33,026 nt of DNA from an uncultured Bacilli bacterium (GCA_944359705.1 CALVSZ010000003.1:1-33026); one strand, 5' to 3'. Positions 8,380 through 15,932 are shown, counted from the stretch's first letter. The notes: generated from the sequence alone by a model not told the origin. Made by a program: numbers and translations.

Positions 8380-9009
8380 CTAACTTTTAATAAGATTTGC
8401 CTTTTTACCAACTTTTTTAAACAATTTCATAATATCATAAGATATAATTGCTAAACATGGTAATAAAATTACATAAATCCATCCACTCATATCTACTAAA
8501 AACTCTTGTAGGAATCCTAATTTAGGGATTTTAAAGATGACTTTTCCAATAACATTATAACTTGGTGCTAAAGTAGCATCTGCTGTATTATTATTATCAC
8601 CCTTTGTTTGAAATTCAATTTCTCCAGTAGTAGGATCTGCATATACCTCATTAATTCTATGAGTCACAGTAATATCAGGAAGTCTAGGATCACTAGATAT
8701 AAAAGTTATAATATCACCTTTTTTTAATTCACTAGCATCTACTTTTTTAGTAATTACGACATCTTTAATTTGAATTTCTGGAAGCATGCTTCCCGTTTCG
8801 ACAACATAAGCATTTAGTTTAGGAGGCGTATAATCCCCTTTCATTGCTCTTATTTTTATATCTCCAACATATATTAACAATGCTCCACCAATTAATAATA
8901 ACCATATAAAAATGGCATAAGATATAACACTTAAAATAAATTTTAATGGGTTTTGTTTTTCTTTAACAACTTTAACTTTATAATGTTTAACTTTAAACTT
9001 TTTAGTCAT
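8380..9009 (-). CDS. sipW: SipW-type signal peptidase I
   Basis: 209 residues. Membrane helix at about 24-48, extracytoplasmic catalytic domain, second helix at about 176-195. The nucleophile is Ser74 in ETGSMLPEI, and the general base is His117 in VTHRI, in place of the lysine of ordinary bacterial SPase I; Ser-His is the mark of the ER/SipW class. FQTKGDNNNTAD (133-144) is the conserved third box. In Bacillus SipW processes TasA and TapA for biofilm fibres; here the likely substrates are the TasA-like proteins encoded on either side. RBS GGGAGAGA. It has its own promoter at 9038-9066 and is followed after 8 bases by the beta-repeat protein. Confidence 0.92.
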   Translation of the reverse strand: MTKKFKVKHYKVKVVKEKQNPLKFILSVISYAIFIWLLLIGGALLIYVGDIKIRAMKGDYTPPKLNAYVVETGSMLPEIQIKDVVITKKVDASELKKGDIITFISSDPRLPDITVTHRINEVYADPTTGEIEFQTKGDNNNTADATLAPSYNVIGKVIFKIPKLGFLQEFLVDMSGWIYVILLPCLAIISYDIMKLFKKVGKKANLIKS

Positions 9010-9037
9010 AATGTCTCTCCCTTACTATTCTAAAATT

Positions 9038-9066
9038 ATTATACAATAAATATATTTAATATACAA
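9038..9066 (-). promoter_or_regulatory. Promoter for sipW
   Basis: Minus strand TTGTAT (9066-9061), 17-base spacer, TATAAT (9043-9038). The weak -35 follows directly on the T-tract of the upstream terminator. Confidence 0.55.
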
Positions 9067-9101
9067 GAAAAAAAAAGAAAACTATTCAATACTTTGAATA
9101 G
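9067..9101 (-). terminator. Intrinsic terminator after TasA-like gene 2
   Basis: Minus strand CTATTCAA pairs perfectly with TTGAATAG across the loop AGTA, followed by TTTTC and nine T. The stem encodes the last residues and stop codon of the upstream gene. Confidence 0.85.
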
Positions 9102-9657
9102 CATCAACTCCTAAATTAATCTTTAATTTTTTACCTTGTTGATCATCTTGATTAACCCCTGTTTCTTCTAAATACAACATTAATGTATATTTTTTAGTTT
9201 CCCCACTTGCTAAATGTTCACCACTACTTATATATACTTGACTAGCATCTGCAATAGCACCTGTAGTTAATTTATTTCCAAATTCGTCAAATAAAACATA
9301 TTTAATGGCATTTCTATCAAATTCATTGTTGATTATTTCCATATAAATATCAATTGTTTGATCTAAACTACCAGCACTTTCTACTTCAAAATTACTAACA
9401 TAACAATTTTCAATATCATCTATTGTATTAGGTTCATTTCTTGGAATAAATTTAGGATTATTGATAATTTGACCATCAATAAAATTAATAACTAAAGAAC
9501 CAGTATATATTTTAGTATCATCTTTATTCTGACTAGCAACTAAAGCAAAGTATGCAATTGTAACACTAGAGACCATAATTATTAAACTAATAATTAGAAT
9601 AACTAAATAAAAGATATCTTTAGAAGACATTTCCTTTTTCTTTTTTGCTAATTTCAT
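9082..9657 (-). CDS. TasA/camelysin-like SipW cargo protein 2
   Basis: 191 residues from the ATG at 9657, chosen because AGGTGA lies just upstream; an in-frame ATG further 5' would place codons over the preceding T-tract and lacks a ribosome binding site. Basic N-terminus, long hydrophobic segment about 15-40 with SVTIAYFALVAS at its end, like the SipW-dependent signal region. The rest is predicted beta: NCYVSNFEVESAGSLDQTIDIYMEI, then YTLMLYLEETGVNQDDQQGK near the C-terminus, the same C-terminal pattern as in the neighbouring cargo. Expected to be exported and cleaved by the SipW next door and to assemble outside the cell; assembly is inference. Confidence 0.75.
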   Translation of the reverse strand: MKLAKKKKEMSSKDIFYLVILIISLIIMVSSVTIAYFALVASQNKDDTKIYTGSLVINFIDGQIINNPKFIPRNEPNTIDDIENCYVSNFEVESAGSLDQTIDIYMEIINNEFDRNAIKYVLFDEFGNKLTTGAIADASQVYISSGEHLASGETKKYTLMLYLEETGVNQDDQQGKKLKINLGVDAIQSIE

Positions 9658-9681
9658 CCTATCACCTAGTATAATGGTATC

Positions 9682-9711
9682 AAAAAAAAAAGAAAAATGC
9701 AATATTTTTCT
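9682..9711 (-). terminator. Intrinsic terminator after TasA-like gene 1
   Basis: Minus strand AGAAAAAT pairs perfectly with ATTTTTCT across ATTGC, followed by a run of T (9690-9682). It separates the two cargo genes. No convincing promoter fits between it and the next start codon, so cargo gene 2 may depend on read-through. Confidence 0.75.
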
Positions 9712-9731
9712 CTTAAGGATTAAACTGATTA

Positions 9732-10379
9732 TTAAGCTGAAATTACAAAAGAAGATGTTAATTTATCGCCATGGATGGATTCAAACCCCATTATACAATT
9801 ATAACTCTTACCTTGATCTTCATTCTGACTAGCTTCTATTTCACTAATCCAAAATACTACATAATAACTTATTGTTTGAGGACTAGTGGTACCATCGCCA
9901 ATATTAGTAATGTAAGTACTACTATTCTTTTTAAAATACATAGTATCTCCAGAATTATGTGTTATAGTTATTATGTCAGTTATAGGAGTATACACATTAC
10001 CATTTTTTGTATAAATCATAAATTTTAAATTATCGCTTGTATAAGTACTATTAGAAGTTCTAATAAATCCATGTAAATCTAATGGTAATCCATTGTTTAC
10101 AACATCTAATTTATATAAACTGCAGACTTCTTGTCCATCATTATCCATACACTGATTACTAGATTTACTTATTAACGTGGTTATTAAATCGTCTTTTACT
10201 GGCATTAAGGAAGATGATTTTTTTATTTCATATACTTCTACCCCAAAATTAGCATTATAAGTACTTCCTACTATATTGTTATTCCGAGTAGAAGCATTAA
10301 AAAATGAAAATGTTGTTCCAAAAACAACTGCACATATAATTAATACTATAAGAATTGCTAAAAAAATACTTTTTTTCAA
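9732..10379 (-). CDS. TasA/camelysin-like SipW cargo protein 1
   Basis: 215 residues. TTG start at 10379 with GGTGATAGA before it. Signal-like N-terminus: MKKS, hydrophobic core about 5-21, then GTTFSFFNAS, close to the GTTYAFF-type segment after which SipW substrates are cut. The mature part contains a cysteine pair in NQCMDNDGQEVCSLY, a VVNNGLPLDLHGFI strand region, and a C-terminal YYVVFWISEIEASQNEDQGK motif shared with the other SipW-cluster proteins. Probably a secreted fibre subunit or its accessory. First gene of the cluster, with a promoter at 10405-10433. Confidence 0.75.
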   Translation of the reverse strand: MKKSIFLAILIVLIICAVVFGTTFSFFNASTRNNNIVGSTYNANFGVEVYEIKKSSSLMPVKDDLITTLISKSSNQCMDNDGQEVCSLYKLDVVNNGLPLDLHGFIRTSNSTYTSDNLKFMIYTKNGNVYTPITDIITITHNSGDTMYFKKNSSTYITNIGDGTTSPQTISYYVVFWISEIEASQNEDQGKSYNCIMGFESIHGDKLTSSFVISA

Positions 10380-10404
10380 TCTATCACCGCTTCCTATTGT
10401 AATA

Positions 10405-10433
10405 AATATATCAAAATACTAAAAAAAAAGCAA
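10405..10433 (-). promoter_or_regulatory. Promoter of cargo gene 1, overlapping a terminator
   Basis: Minus strand TTGCTT (10433-10428), 17-base spacer, TATATT (10410-10405). TTGCTT is the 3' arm of the terminator at 10421-10465 plus the first T of its tract, and the tract forms much of the spacer. Confidence 0.6.
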
Positions 10434-10465
10434 CTGATATTATATAAAAATATAATATTATTGCT
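10421..10465 (-). terminator. Intrinsic terminator after the 508-residue repeat protein
   Basis: Minus strand outer stem AGCAA/TTGCT, inner 9-bp stem ATATTATAT/ATATAATAT with a 4-base loop, then nine T. It begins directly after the stop codon of the upstream gene. Confidence 0.8.
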
Positions 10466-11992
10466 CTATATTTTTTTAAATATTGCCCTTGTTAAACATA
10501 ATGATTTATATTTCATTTTTAATTTCACATTATTTTTATCGAAAAGATTGTCTTCTTCCATAGTACCCTTTAAATATATACTTATTTCATTTATTTTATT
10601 TAAATCGATAAGTTTTTTTATTTTTTCTAAAATTATACCTCGCTTAGTATCACTAATTCCTTTAGGATTAAGCATATAATACGACAAAATTTTAAAAATA
10701 TCATTAGTTAAATGTTTACTTTCCAGATTAAATACATAGCAAATATCGTCTTCATGAGTATTCGACAAAATACTATTAGAATTAGATGCCATCTCTAATA
10801 ACAATTTTCTAATATTAGAATTTTTTGTTTTACTAATATAATTAATATCTTCTATATGATAAATAGAAGTTTGAAGTTCTTCTCTATGTAAATAAATTAC
10901 CAAATCTTTAAAAATTTCATCATCTTTAATATTTTCTAGAACATGTAAATCAAATTTCTTATATTGACTTTTTCTAAACTGTGGATTTATTAATAACAAT
11001 GCATAATGAATAACACATTTATCAGAAATATAATTAATAGAATATACATCTTTTTCAAAATTTTCATCGTAATCACATCTAACAGTATTCATTAAAAGTT
11101 CTTTAGTTTCTCTATTAATATTATTACTGTCAATAATTTTATATTTTTTTATCTCTTCTTCTGATATTTTTTTTATATAAATATACATTGCTATAGCAGT
11201 TTGCCTACTTTTAGCCATAGCAATGACCCCTACTTTAAATCTGTATTTTTTATCTTTAATTATTTTAGGATCAGTCATCAATTTAAAAAGAAACTGATTA
11301 GCAATAGGATTTACAGTCAATAATTTCATGTTATCAACATGAAATTTATCGGATAAAGATATTTTATTAACTGCTAAATTATTAACACTATATTGTTCTT
11401 TACAACCATCTAATTGTAAGCAATTACTATCACAATTAAAAACTATTTTCATATCAATTTGATGATATTTACTATTAATTGAATTTTTATCACATGCTAT
11501 TTTTACAAGCGCTGAAGAAATGAGAAAATCAATACCATTAACACTTCTGTCTTTAGCAGTTAATATTAATTTCAAATCCTCATCATGATATTTACTTTTT
11601 ATAAAAAATTCATTTGCTAAAAATGACAAAGAGATAGTTGGAATACCATATTTAGAAAGCGCATCTATATCTTGATAAAAAGTTCCACTATTAAGGAAAT
11701 CTCGATTACATAATTCTTTTTGTAACCCTATGTTTTCTTGACACTTTCCTAATTTCGATAAGCTTTCTATTCTTTTTTTATAATCATGACACTTCAGTAA
11801 ATTTTTATCTATTAAAATTGTTAATGGGAAACTAATTGAATTAAAATCAATATCTAGACTAAGAAAATTTTGAATTTGTCTAGATGATAAAGTAGATAAC
11901 CAATTATAAATAGCATCTCTTCCACCGATAAAATCATTTAAATGATATTTTTTTAATTGTCTAAATACTTTACTTATATATTTATATTTCAT
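10466..11992 (-). CDS. Helical repeat protein with YHxxD motifs, function unknown
   Basis: 508 residues, soluble, no signal peptide. A short motif of the form (Y/F/C)HxxD-hydrophobic recurs at about 68, 135 (YHDEDLKLI), 176 (YHQIDMKIV), 217 (FHVDNMKLL), 344, 378 (YHIEDINYI) and 413 (HEDDICYVF), most often 33-41 residues apart, each followed by a predicted helix. This suggests a helical solenoid used for binding. A cysteine-rich patch (NCDSNCLQLDGC, 186-197) lies between repeats; metal binding is possible but not shown. RBS TGGAGG 5 bases before ATG. It lies 26 bases downstream of hisS and is probably co-transcribed. I do not recognise the family. Confidence 0.7.
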   Translation of the reverse strand: MKYKYISKVFRQLKKYHLNDFIGGRDAIYNWLSTLSSRQIQNFLSLDIDFNSISFPLTILIDKNLLKCHDYKKRIESLSKLGKCQENIGLQKELCNRDFLNSGTFYQDIDALSKYGIPTISLSFLANEFFIKSKYHDEDLKLILTAKDRSVNGIDFLISSALVKIACDKNSINSKYHQIDMKIVFNCDSNCLQLDGCKEQYSVNNLAVNKISLSDKFHVDNMKLLTVNPIANQFLFKLMTDPKIIKDKKYRFKVGVIAMAKSRQTAIAMYIYIKKISEEEIKKYKIIDSNNINRETKELLMNTVRCDYDENFEKDVYSINYISDKCVIHYALLLINPQFRKSQYKKFDLHVLENIKDDEIFKDLVIYLHREELQTSIYHIEDINYISKTKNSNIRKLLLEMASNSNSILSNTHEDDICYVFNLESKHLTNDIFKILSYYMLNPKGISDTKRGIILEKIKKLIDLNKINEISIYLKGTMEEDNLFDKNNVKLKMKYKSLCLTRAIFKKI

Positions 11993-12018
11993 TAAAAACC
12001 TCCAGTAAAAAATATTTA

Positions 12019-13314
12019 CTATCGATTAATAATTTCACAAATTTTTTGGATGTCATTTATTTCAACCTCAATCTCCTTATAACTGTTCATATCTTTAATT
12101 TTTATTTTTCCAGTGTTTATTTCATTTTCACCAATAACTATGGTAAATGGAATATTATTTTTATTTGCCCATTCAAAAGCCTTTTTTACTTTTTTATTAT
12201 TCATCTCTATAATTGTTTTAATTTCTTTTTTTCTAAGATCAGTGGCTAACTTTAAGCATTCAAATTCCTTTCCCATTGGAATAATATATAATTGATAAAA
12301 TACGTCAGAATCATTTTTAGAAATAATTTCAAAAATTGGAACTAATCCAAAAGTCATTCCTACAGCAGGATAACTATTACCATCATTAATAAAATTAGTA
12401 ATTATTTTATCATATCTTCCACCAGCTCCGATGCTAGAAGTTATTCTTCTTTCTTTATCAAATACTTCCCAAATAGTTCCAGTATATATATCTAATCCTC
12501 TTGCTAAATACGGAGTAAATACGCATTCCTTCAAATTAAATTTTTCTATATAATCATTTAACATTTTTATTTCAACAATTCCTTCTTTTAATTGAGAATT
12601 GGTCGTATTATCAAATGCATTTAATAATTCACTATTTTCCATTTTAAAATAATTAAATAATTTATCTAAGCTTTGATTACTTATATCCAAAGCCTTAATT
12701 TCTTCTTTTACACCGTTTTCTCCTATTTTAGCTAATTTATCTACAGCCAATATAACTTTGGATATAACCGATTTTTCGATTCCACATTCCTCTATTAAAC
12801 CTGATAAAAATTTTCGGTTATTCCATTCAATCTCTATATCTATTCCTAACTCGTTATAACAATTAATTGCCATAAGCAACATTTCTATCTCCGGATATGT
12901 TCCCTCTAATCCACATAAATCTACATCACATTGATAAAATTCTCTATCTCTACCTAATTTAACCGGTCCATCTCTAAATACTTTACCTATTTCATATCTT
13001 CTAAATGGAAGAGTTATTTCTCTATTAATGTTAGATGCTATAACCTTGCAAAATGGCACAGTCAAATCATATCGAAGACCAATATGTCTTTTTCCTTGAT
13101 CTTCTAATGTATATACTTCTTTTAATATTTCAGCACCACCAGCATACTTAGATGCTAATAAATCATAATTACATAAAATTGAAGTTTCTAATGGTAAATA
13201 ACCATATAATTCAAAATTTTTACGTAATTTATCAATTATATTTTGTTTAATAATTTGATCTTTTGGCAATGAATCAAATGTCCCTTTTACATTTTTTAAT
13301 ATATTATTATCCAT
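12019..13314 (-). CDS. hisS: Histidyl-tRNA synthetase, archaeal/eukaryal motif type
   Basis: 431 residues. Charges tRNA-His with histidine in the cytoplasm. Class II motifs: motif 1 region near 45-60, motif 2 FRDGPVKLGRDREFYQCD (about 113-130), and GLDIYTGTIWE, ending with IGAGGRYDKI (motif 3 region). The histidine-binding segment is RYDLTVPF (81-88) instead of the bacterial RPEGT, FYQCD replaces the bacterial FHQ type, and YTG replaces YTR. These are the variants usual in archaeal/eukaryal HisRS. The C-terminal anticodon domain is present (FTIVIGENEINTGKIKIKDM). ATG at 13314 is chosen for GGAGG 5 bases upstream; an in-frame TTG at 13326 overlaps that site. Confidence 0.93.
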   Translation of the reverse strand: MDNNILKNVKGTFDSLPKDQIIKQNIIDKLRKNFELYGYLPLETSILCNYDLLASKYAGGAEILKEVYTLEDQGKRHIGLRYDLTVPFCKVIASNINREITLPFRRYEIGKVFRDGPVKLGRDREFYQCDVDLCGLEGTYPEIEMLLMAINCYNELGIDIEIEWNNRKFLSGLIEECGIEKSVISKVILAVDKLAKIGENGVKEEIKALDISNQSLDKLFNYFKMENSELLNAFDNTTNSQLKEGIVEIKMLNDYIEKFNLKECVFTPYLARGLDIYTGTIWEVFDKERRITSSIGAGGRYDKIITNFINDGNSYPAVGMTFGLVPIFEIISKNDSDVFYQLYIIPMGKEFECLKLATDLRKKEIKTIIEMNNKKVKKAFEWANKNNIPFTIVIGENEINTGKIKIKDMNSYKEIEVEINDIQKICEIINR

Positions 13315-13349
13315 ATAATCCTCCAAAAATAATTAAAGTTCTATGACTA

Positions 13350-13378
13350 ATTATAGCATAACATCTTACTTATATCAA
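13350..13378 (-). promoter_or_regulatory. Promoter for hisS
   Basis: Minus strand TTGATA (13378-13373), 17-base spacer, extended TGC then TATAAT (13355-13350). The -35 lies in the palindrome CTTATATTGATATAAG, a possible operator. The leader is only about 30 bases, too short for a T-box. Confidence 0.8.
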
Positions 13379-13402
13379 TATAAGCATTTCTACAAAATTA
13401 AA

Positions 13403-14212
13403 CTACCTTTTACACAATTTTTTAATTTGTTCCTTTTTCCCAGAAAATTCATACCACTCATTACAAAAACTATATAAATTTTTAAAAATAGGAGTTTTAG
13501 ATAAATCCGATAATACTTCTTCTATTTCTTCATTTAAACTATGAATATATTTTTCTATATCTCGTTCTAATTTCTTTATAGTAATTTTCTTCATTAACAT
13601 TGATATAATTATATTTAATAAATCATTATTATTTTTAACATCTTCATATTGATAACTTAAATCACCGCTATCATATAATGTAATTTTTTCATATTGTTCA
13701 TTTATATTTAACTTTTTCTCAAGCTGTTTTTCTCTTTCTTTAATAAGAATAATATTTTTTTCATCGATCATTTTTTTTATATCACTTTTTCTTAATATAT
13801 CACCATCTTCCAATTCAACATCACTAGAAACTGCTGCAATATATCTAATTTGATATGAAACATTTTCATATTCAGTACTTTTTCCTTCTTTCCAATGTTT
13901 AGTAGCAGGAAATGTCATATAAGTACCAAATTCAACAAATCTATTATATTTTTTATTATATTTTTGAGAAAGCACTTTCAAACAATCATTATCATCAAAT
14001 AAAATATCATATAATTTATAAAGTAAATCATACATTTCTAAATTTGATAAATTTTCTAAACCTTTATTGTAAAAAGTAATAACATTCACATATTCATCTA
14101 TCAATTTCTTAAATCTATTGAAAGCATCATTATCAGACTCTCTATACATATAATCACTAAATTCATAAAATAACATAATATCTTTTTTAAAAATTTCCAT
14201 ACAAACATCCAT
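13403..14212 (-). CDS. Protein of unknown function, predicted coiled coil
   Basis: 269 residues, mostly helical and charged, no membrane segment. The middle (about 155-185) is a Lys/Glu-rich stretch (KEREKQLEKKLN) likely to form a coiled coil; the C-terminus has ITIKKLERDIEKYIHSLNEEIEEVL. No catalytic motif is recognised. ATG 14212 and ATG 14200 are both possible; neither has a strong ribosome binding site (GGATG stands before the second). Stand-alone gene with its own extended -10 promoter and separate from hisS, which has its own promoter downstream. Confidence 0.65.
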   Translation of the reverse strand: MDVCMEIFKKDIMLFYEFSDYMYRESDNDAFNRFKKLIDEYVNVITFYNKGLENLSNLEMYDLLYKLYDILFDDNDCLKVLSQKYNKKYNRFVEFGTYMTFPATKHWKEGKSTEYENVSYQIRYIAAVSSDVELEDGDILRKSDIKKMIDEKNIILIKEREKQLEKKLNINEQYEKITLYDSGDLSYQYEDVKNNNDLLNIIISMLMKKITIKKLERDIEKYIHSLNEEIEEVLSDLSKTPIFKNLYSFCNEWYEFSGKKEQIKKLCKR

Positions 14213-14229
14213 AAATAATTTTGCATTAT

Positions 14230-14238
14230 ATTATATCA
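14230..14238 (-). promoter_or_regulatory. Extended -10 promoter for the 14212-13403 gene
   Basis: Minus strand TGATATAAT with a T-rich region but no clear -35, about 18 bases before ATG 14212. Confidence 0.5.
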
Positions 14239-14249
14239 TATTTAAATAA

Positions 14250-14286
14250 AAAGAAAAGAACTATCAACATTTTGCCGATAGTTTAA
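14250..14286 (-). terminator. Intrinsic terminator after the HAD gene
   Basis: Minus strand AACTATCGGCA pairs with TGTTGATAGTT (11 bp, two G-U) across AAA, followed by CTTTTCTTTTT. It starts directly after the TGA stop codon. Confidence 0.85.
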
Positions 14287-14775
14287 TCAAAACATATCTA
14301 TTATTTGATCTAATTTAGTAATTGAAGGATATTTACATTTTTTATTACTATCAGAAAATTTAATAGCAATTCCACCTTTATTACTCCATAAATCTAAATT
14401 ACCTAAATAGTCATCTACTAATATTGCATTTTTAGGATTTACAATATCACATTTATTTATTTCCTTGGGTACAAGTATTACTCCAACATCCTTTAATTTA
14501 TTATTAATATATTCAATCTTACCTACTCCTTCATTATATGAATGAATATGAGTAAGTACATTTACTTCAAACTTATTAGTAGCCATTATCTTTTTAATAC
14601 AAGATATACTTTCTTTTAGTTCTGGGGTTTGTTTAATTATATGATTCCAATCTAAATTATAATAGAAATCTCTTATTTCTTCATCTGTTCCTAATTTTAA
14701 ATTAGCAATCATATCATATGTTACCCTAATTGTATCTAAAATAACACCATCAAAATCAATATATAACTTCTTCAT
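14287..14775 (-). CDS. HAD-superfamily phosphatase, 5'-nucleotidase-like
   Basis: 162 residues. HAD motif I is YIDFDGVILDT (5-15) with nucleophile Asp7 and acid/base Asp9. Motif II is the LTH segment (NVLTHIHS, about 73-80), and motif IV is ILVDDYLGNLDLW near 118-130 with the paired acidic residues. The small helical cap and short length fit the 5'(3')-deoxyribonucleotidase-like group. Substrate cannot be told. It has no Shine-Dalgarno site: its ATG follows the stop of the thioredoxin-like gene by one base (TAATATG), so translation is probably by termination-reinitiation. Confidence 0.8.
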   Translation of the reverse strand: MKKLYIDFDGVILDTIRVTYDMIANLKLGTDEEIRDFYYNLDWNHIIKQTPELKESISCIKKIMATNKFEVNVLTHIHSYNEGVGKIEYINNKLKDVGVILVPKEINKCDIVNPKNAILVDDYLGNLDLWSNKGGIAIKFSDSNKKCKYPSITKLDQIIDMF

Positions 14776-14776
14776 A

Positions 14777-15307
14777 TTAATTTAAACCATTAATTATACC
14801 ATTTTCTGTTTCATAATAAGATACAATTTGATCATTAATAATTTTAATTAAAGTTGGAGCTTTAACCTTTAATTCTTCTAAATTTTTAGCATTAGGATTA
14901 CTACTATCTTCACTTACGTAATTTTGATTAAGCGAACTACTAGTATCTACCCTATACACTTTATAATCACTTAATTTATTAGAAATAGTTGATTCAATAT
15001 TACTATTAGTTTCTTCAAAATTATAAAAATATACATAATATTCTTCTTCTTTTTGTTTAAAAATGGCACTTGCAATTATATTATTACTAACAGTATCTAC
15101 CACATCATTTTCTGAATTATTACCAAACCATTTTATTTCTTTAGTAATAAATATTCCAATTAATAGATATATAACTACACAAAGAATAATTAAAATAATT
15201 GACATCTTATCCAATTTTTGGACCTCATTATCATCATTATTATTAGTTTCTCTTTTTAAACTTTTTCCTTCTATTTTACTTTGTTTTCTTCTTAATTCTC
15301 TACCCAC
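14777..15307 (-). CDS. Membrane-anchored thioredoxin-like protein lacking CxxC
   Basis: 176 residues. Charged N-terminal tail, one membrane helix at about 36-55, then an extracytoplasmic domain laid out like thioredoxin: EYYVYFYNFEE where active ones have a CxxC, YKVYRVDT as the next strand, and VKAPTLIKIINDQIVSYY containing the cis-Pro strand and the final beta hairpin. There is no cysteine anywhere in the protein, so it cannot do dithiol chemistry and may act as a binding or scaffold module. GTG start at 15307 with GAGGTG 7 bases upstream. The promoter carries an inverted repeat. Confidence 0.6.
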   Translation of the reverse strand: MGRELRRKQSKIEGKSLKRETNNNDDNEVQKLDKMSIILIILCVVIYLLIGIFITKEIKWFGNNSENDVVDTVSNNIIASAIFKQKEEEYYVYFYNFEETNSNIESTISNKLSDYKVYRVDTSSSLNQNYVSEDSSNPNAKNLEELKVKAPTLIKIINDQIVSYYETENGIINGLN

Positions 15308-15326
15308 AAATATACACCTCGTAGAT

Positions 15327-15355
15327 ATTATAACAAATATTATCTACATCGTAAA
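15327..15355 (-). promoter_or_regulatory. Promoter with overlapping inverted repeat
   Basis: Minus strand TTTACG (15355-15350), 17-base spacer, extended TGT then TATAAT (15332-15327). An inverted repeat GTAGATA-N13-TATCTAC spans 15321-15347 and covers the -10 box and most of the spacer, so it could be a repressor operator. Confidence 0.6.
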
Positions 15356-15365
15356 GTAAAGATCT

Positions 15366-15872
15366 TTATTTTCCAAAATAATCATTATAGATTTTTTTAA
15401 AAATACTTAAATGAATTTGTTCGTCTACTATTATTCTTTTTAAAATATTAACAATAAATTTGTCTTTAATTACTTTTGTTAAATAATTATAATAATTTAT
15501 TGCTTGTATTTCAGCATTAATATTTATTCTAAGAATATCATTCAAATTATTATTATATTTTACATAAGAAGTATTAAAATATTTACTAAGTCCATTTTTA
15601 TATGGTGATGAATATACTGGTTTTACACCAAGAAGTAATACTAGTTTACCTAATATTTCTAAATGTTTCATTTCTACAACAGAAATTTTTTTTAAAATGT
15701 TAGATATATCTTTATATTTTTCTTGTAATATTAATGATTGATATAAATATAAATGTATTGCTGTATCTTCACTAGTTTCACTTGCATATGCTTTTCTAAG
15801 CAAATTAGCATATGTATAATTTTTAGTCTCTACTTCTATATTTGGATAAGGTATTTTACTTTCAAATATCAT
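15366..15872 (-). CDS. Ferritin-like / rubrerythrin-type di-iron protein
   Basis: 168 residues from ATG 15872 (GGAGGGATA upstream); an in-frame ATG 7 codons earlier lacks a ribosome binding site. Four-helix ferritin-like pattern with candidate metal ligands: Glu35 in helix A, ExxH at Glu67/His70 (VEMKHLEILG), Glu121 (NAEIQAINYY) and ExxH at Glu151/His154 (VDEQIHLSIF). No rubredoxin domain is attached. The family handles iron or peroxide; in an anaerobe it most likely removes peroxide or stores iron (inference). It follows the DUF1653 gene but has a terminator and a candidate promoter in between. Confidence 0.75.
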   Translation of the reverse strand: MIFESKIPYPNIEVETKNYTYANLLRKAYASETSEDTAIHLYLYQSLILQEKYKDISNILKKISVVEMKHLEILGKLVLLLGVKPVYSSPYKNGLSKYFNTSYVKYNNNLNDILRININAEIQAINYYNYLTKVIKDKFIVNILKRIIVDEQIHLSIFKKIYNDYFGK

Positions 15873-15891
15873 ATTATCCCTCCAATATATC

Positions 15892-15920
15892 ATAGTACTT
15901 AGAAAAGAAAAAAATGTTAA
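15892..15920 (-). promoter_or_regulatory. Candidate promoter of the ferritin-like gene, inside a terminator
   Basis: Minus strand TTAACA (15920-15915), 17-base spacer, TACTAT (15897-15892). TTAACA is the 3' arm of the hairpin at 15902-15932; its T-tract is the spacer. Confidence 0.45.
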
Positions 15921-15932
15921 TTTTCTTTAACA
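15902..15932 (-). terminator. Intrinsic terminator after the DUF1653 gene
   Basis: Minus strand TGTTAA pairs with TTAACA (6 bp, 6-base loop), followed by seven T, C, four T. The gene's TAA stop is in the 3' arm. The short AT-rich stem makes it moderate at best. Confidence 0.55.

Noticed and set aside
9658-9680. TATACT at 9668-9673 as a -10 box for cargo gene 2
   Set aside because: A start site from it would fall within the ribosome binding site, and no -35 is present.
13315-13402. T-box riboswitch before hisS (and likewise before trpS at 18555-18635)
   Set aside because: The promoters lie about 20-60 bases from the start codons, leaving no space for a T-box leader.
14287-14289. Mycoplasma genetic code (TGA = Trp), suggested by the very low GC
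   Set aside because: TGA serves as the stop directly before a good terminator here, and no gene needs TGA read-through.
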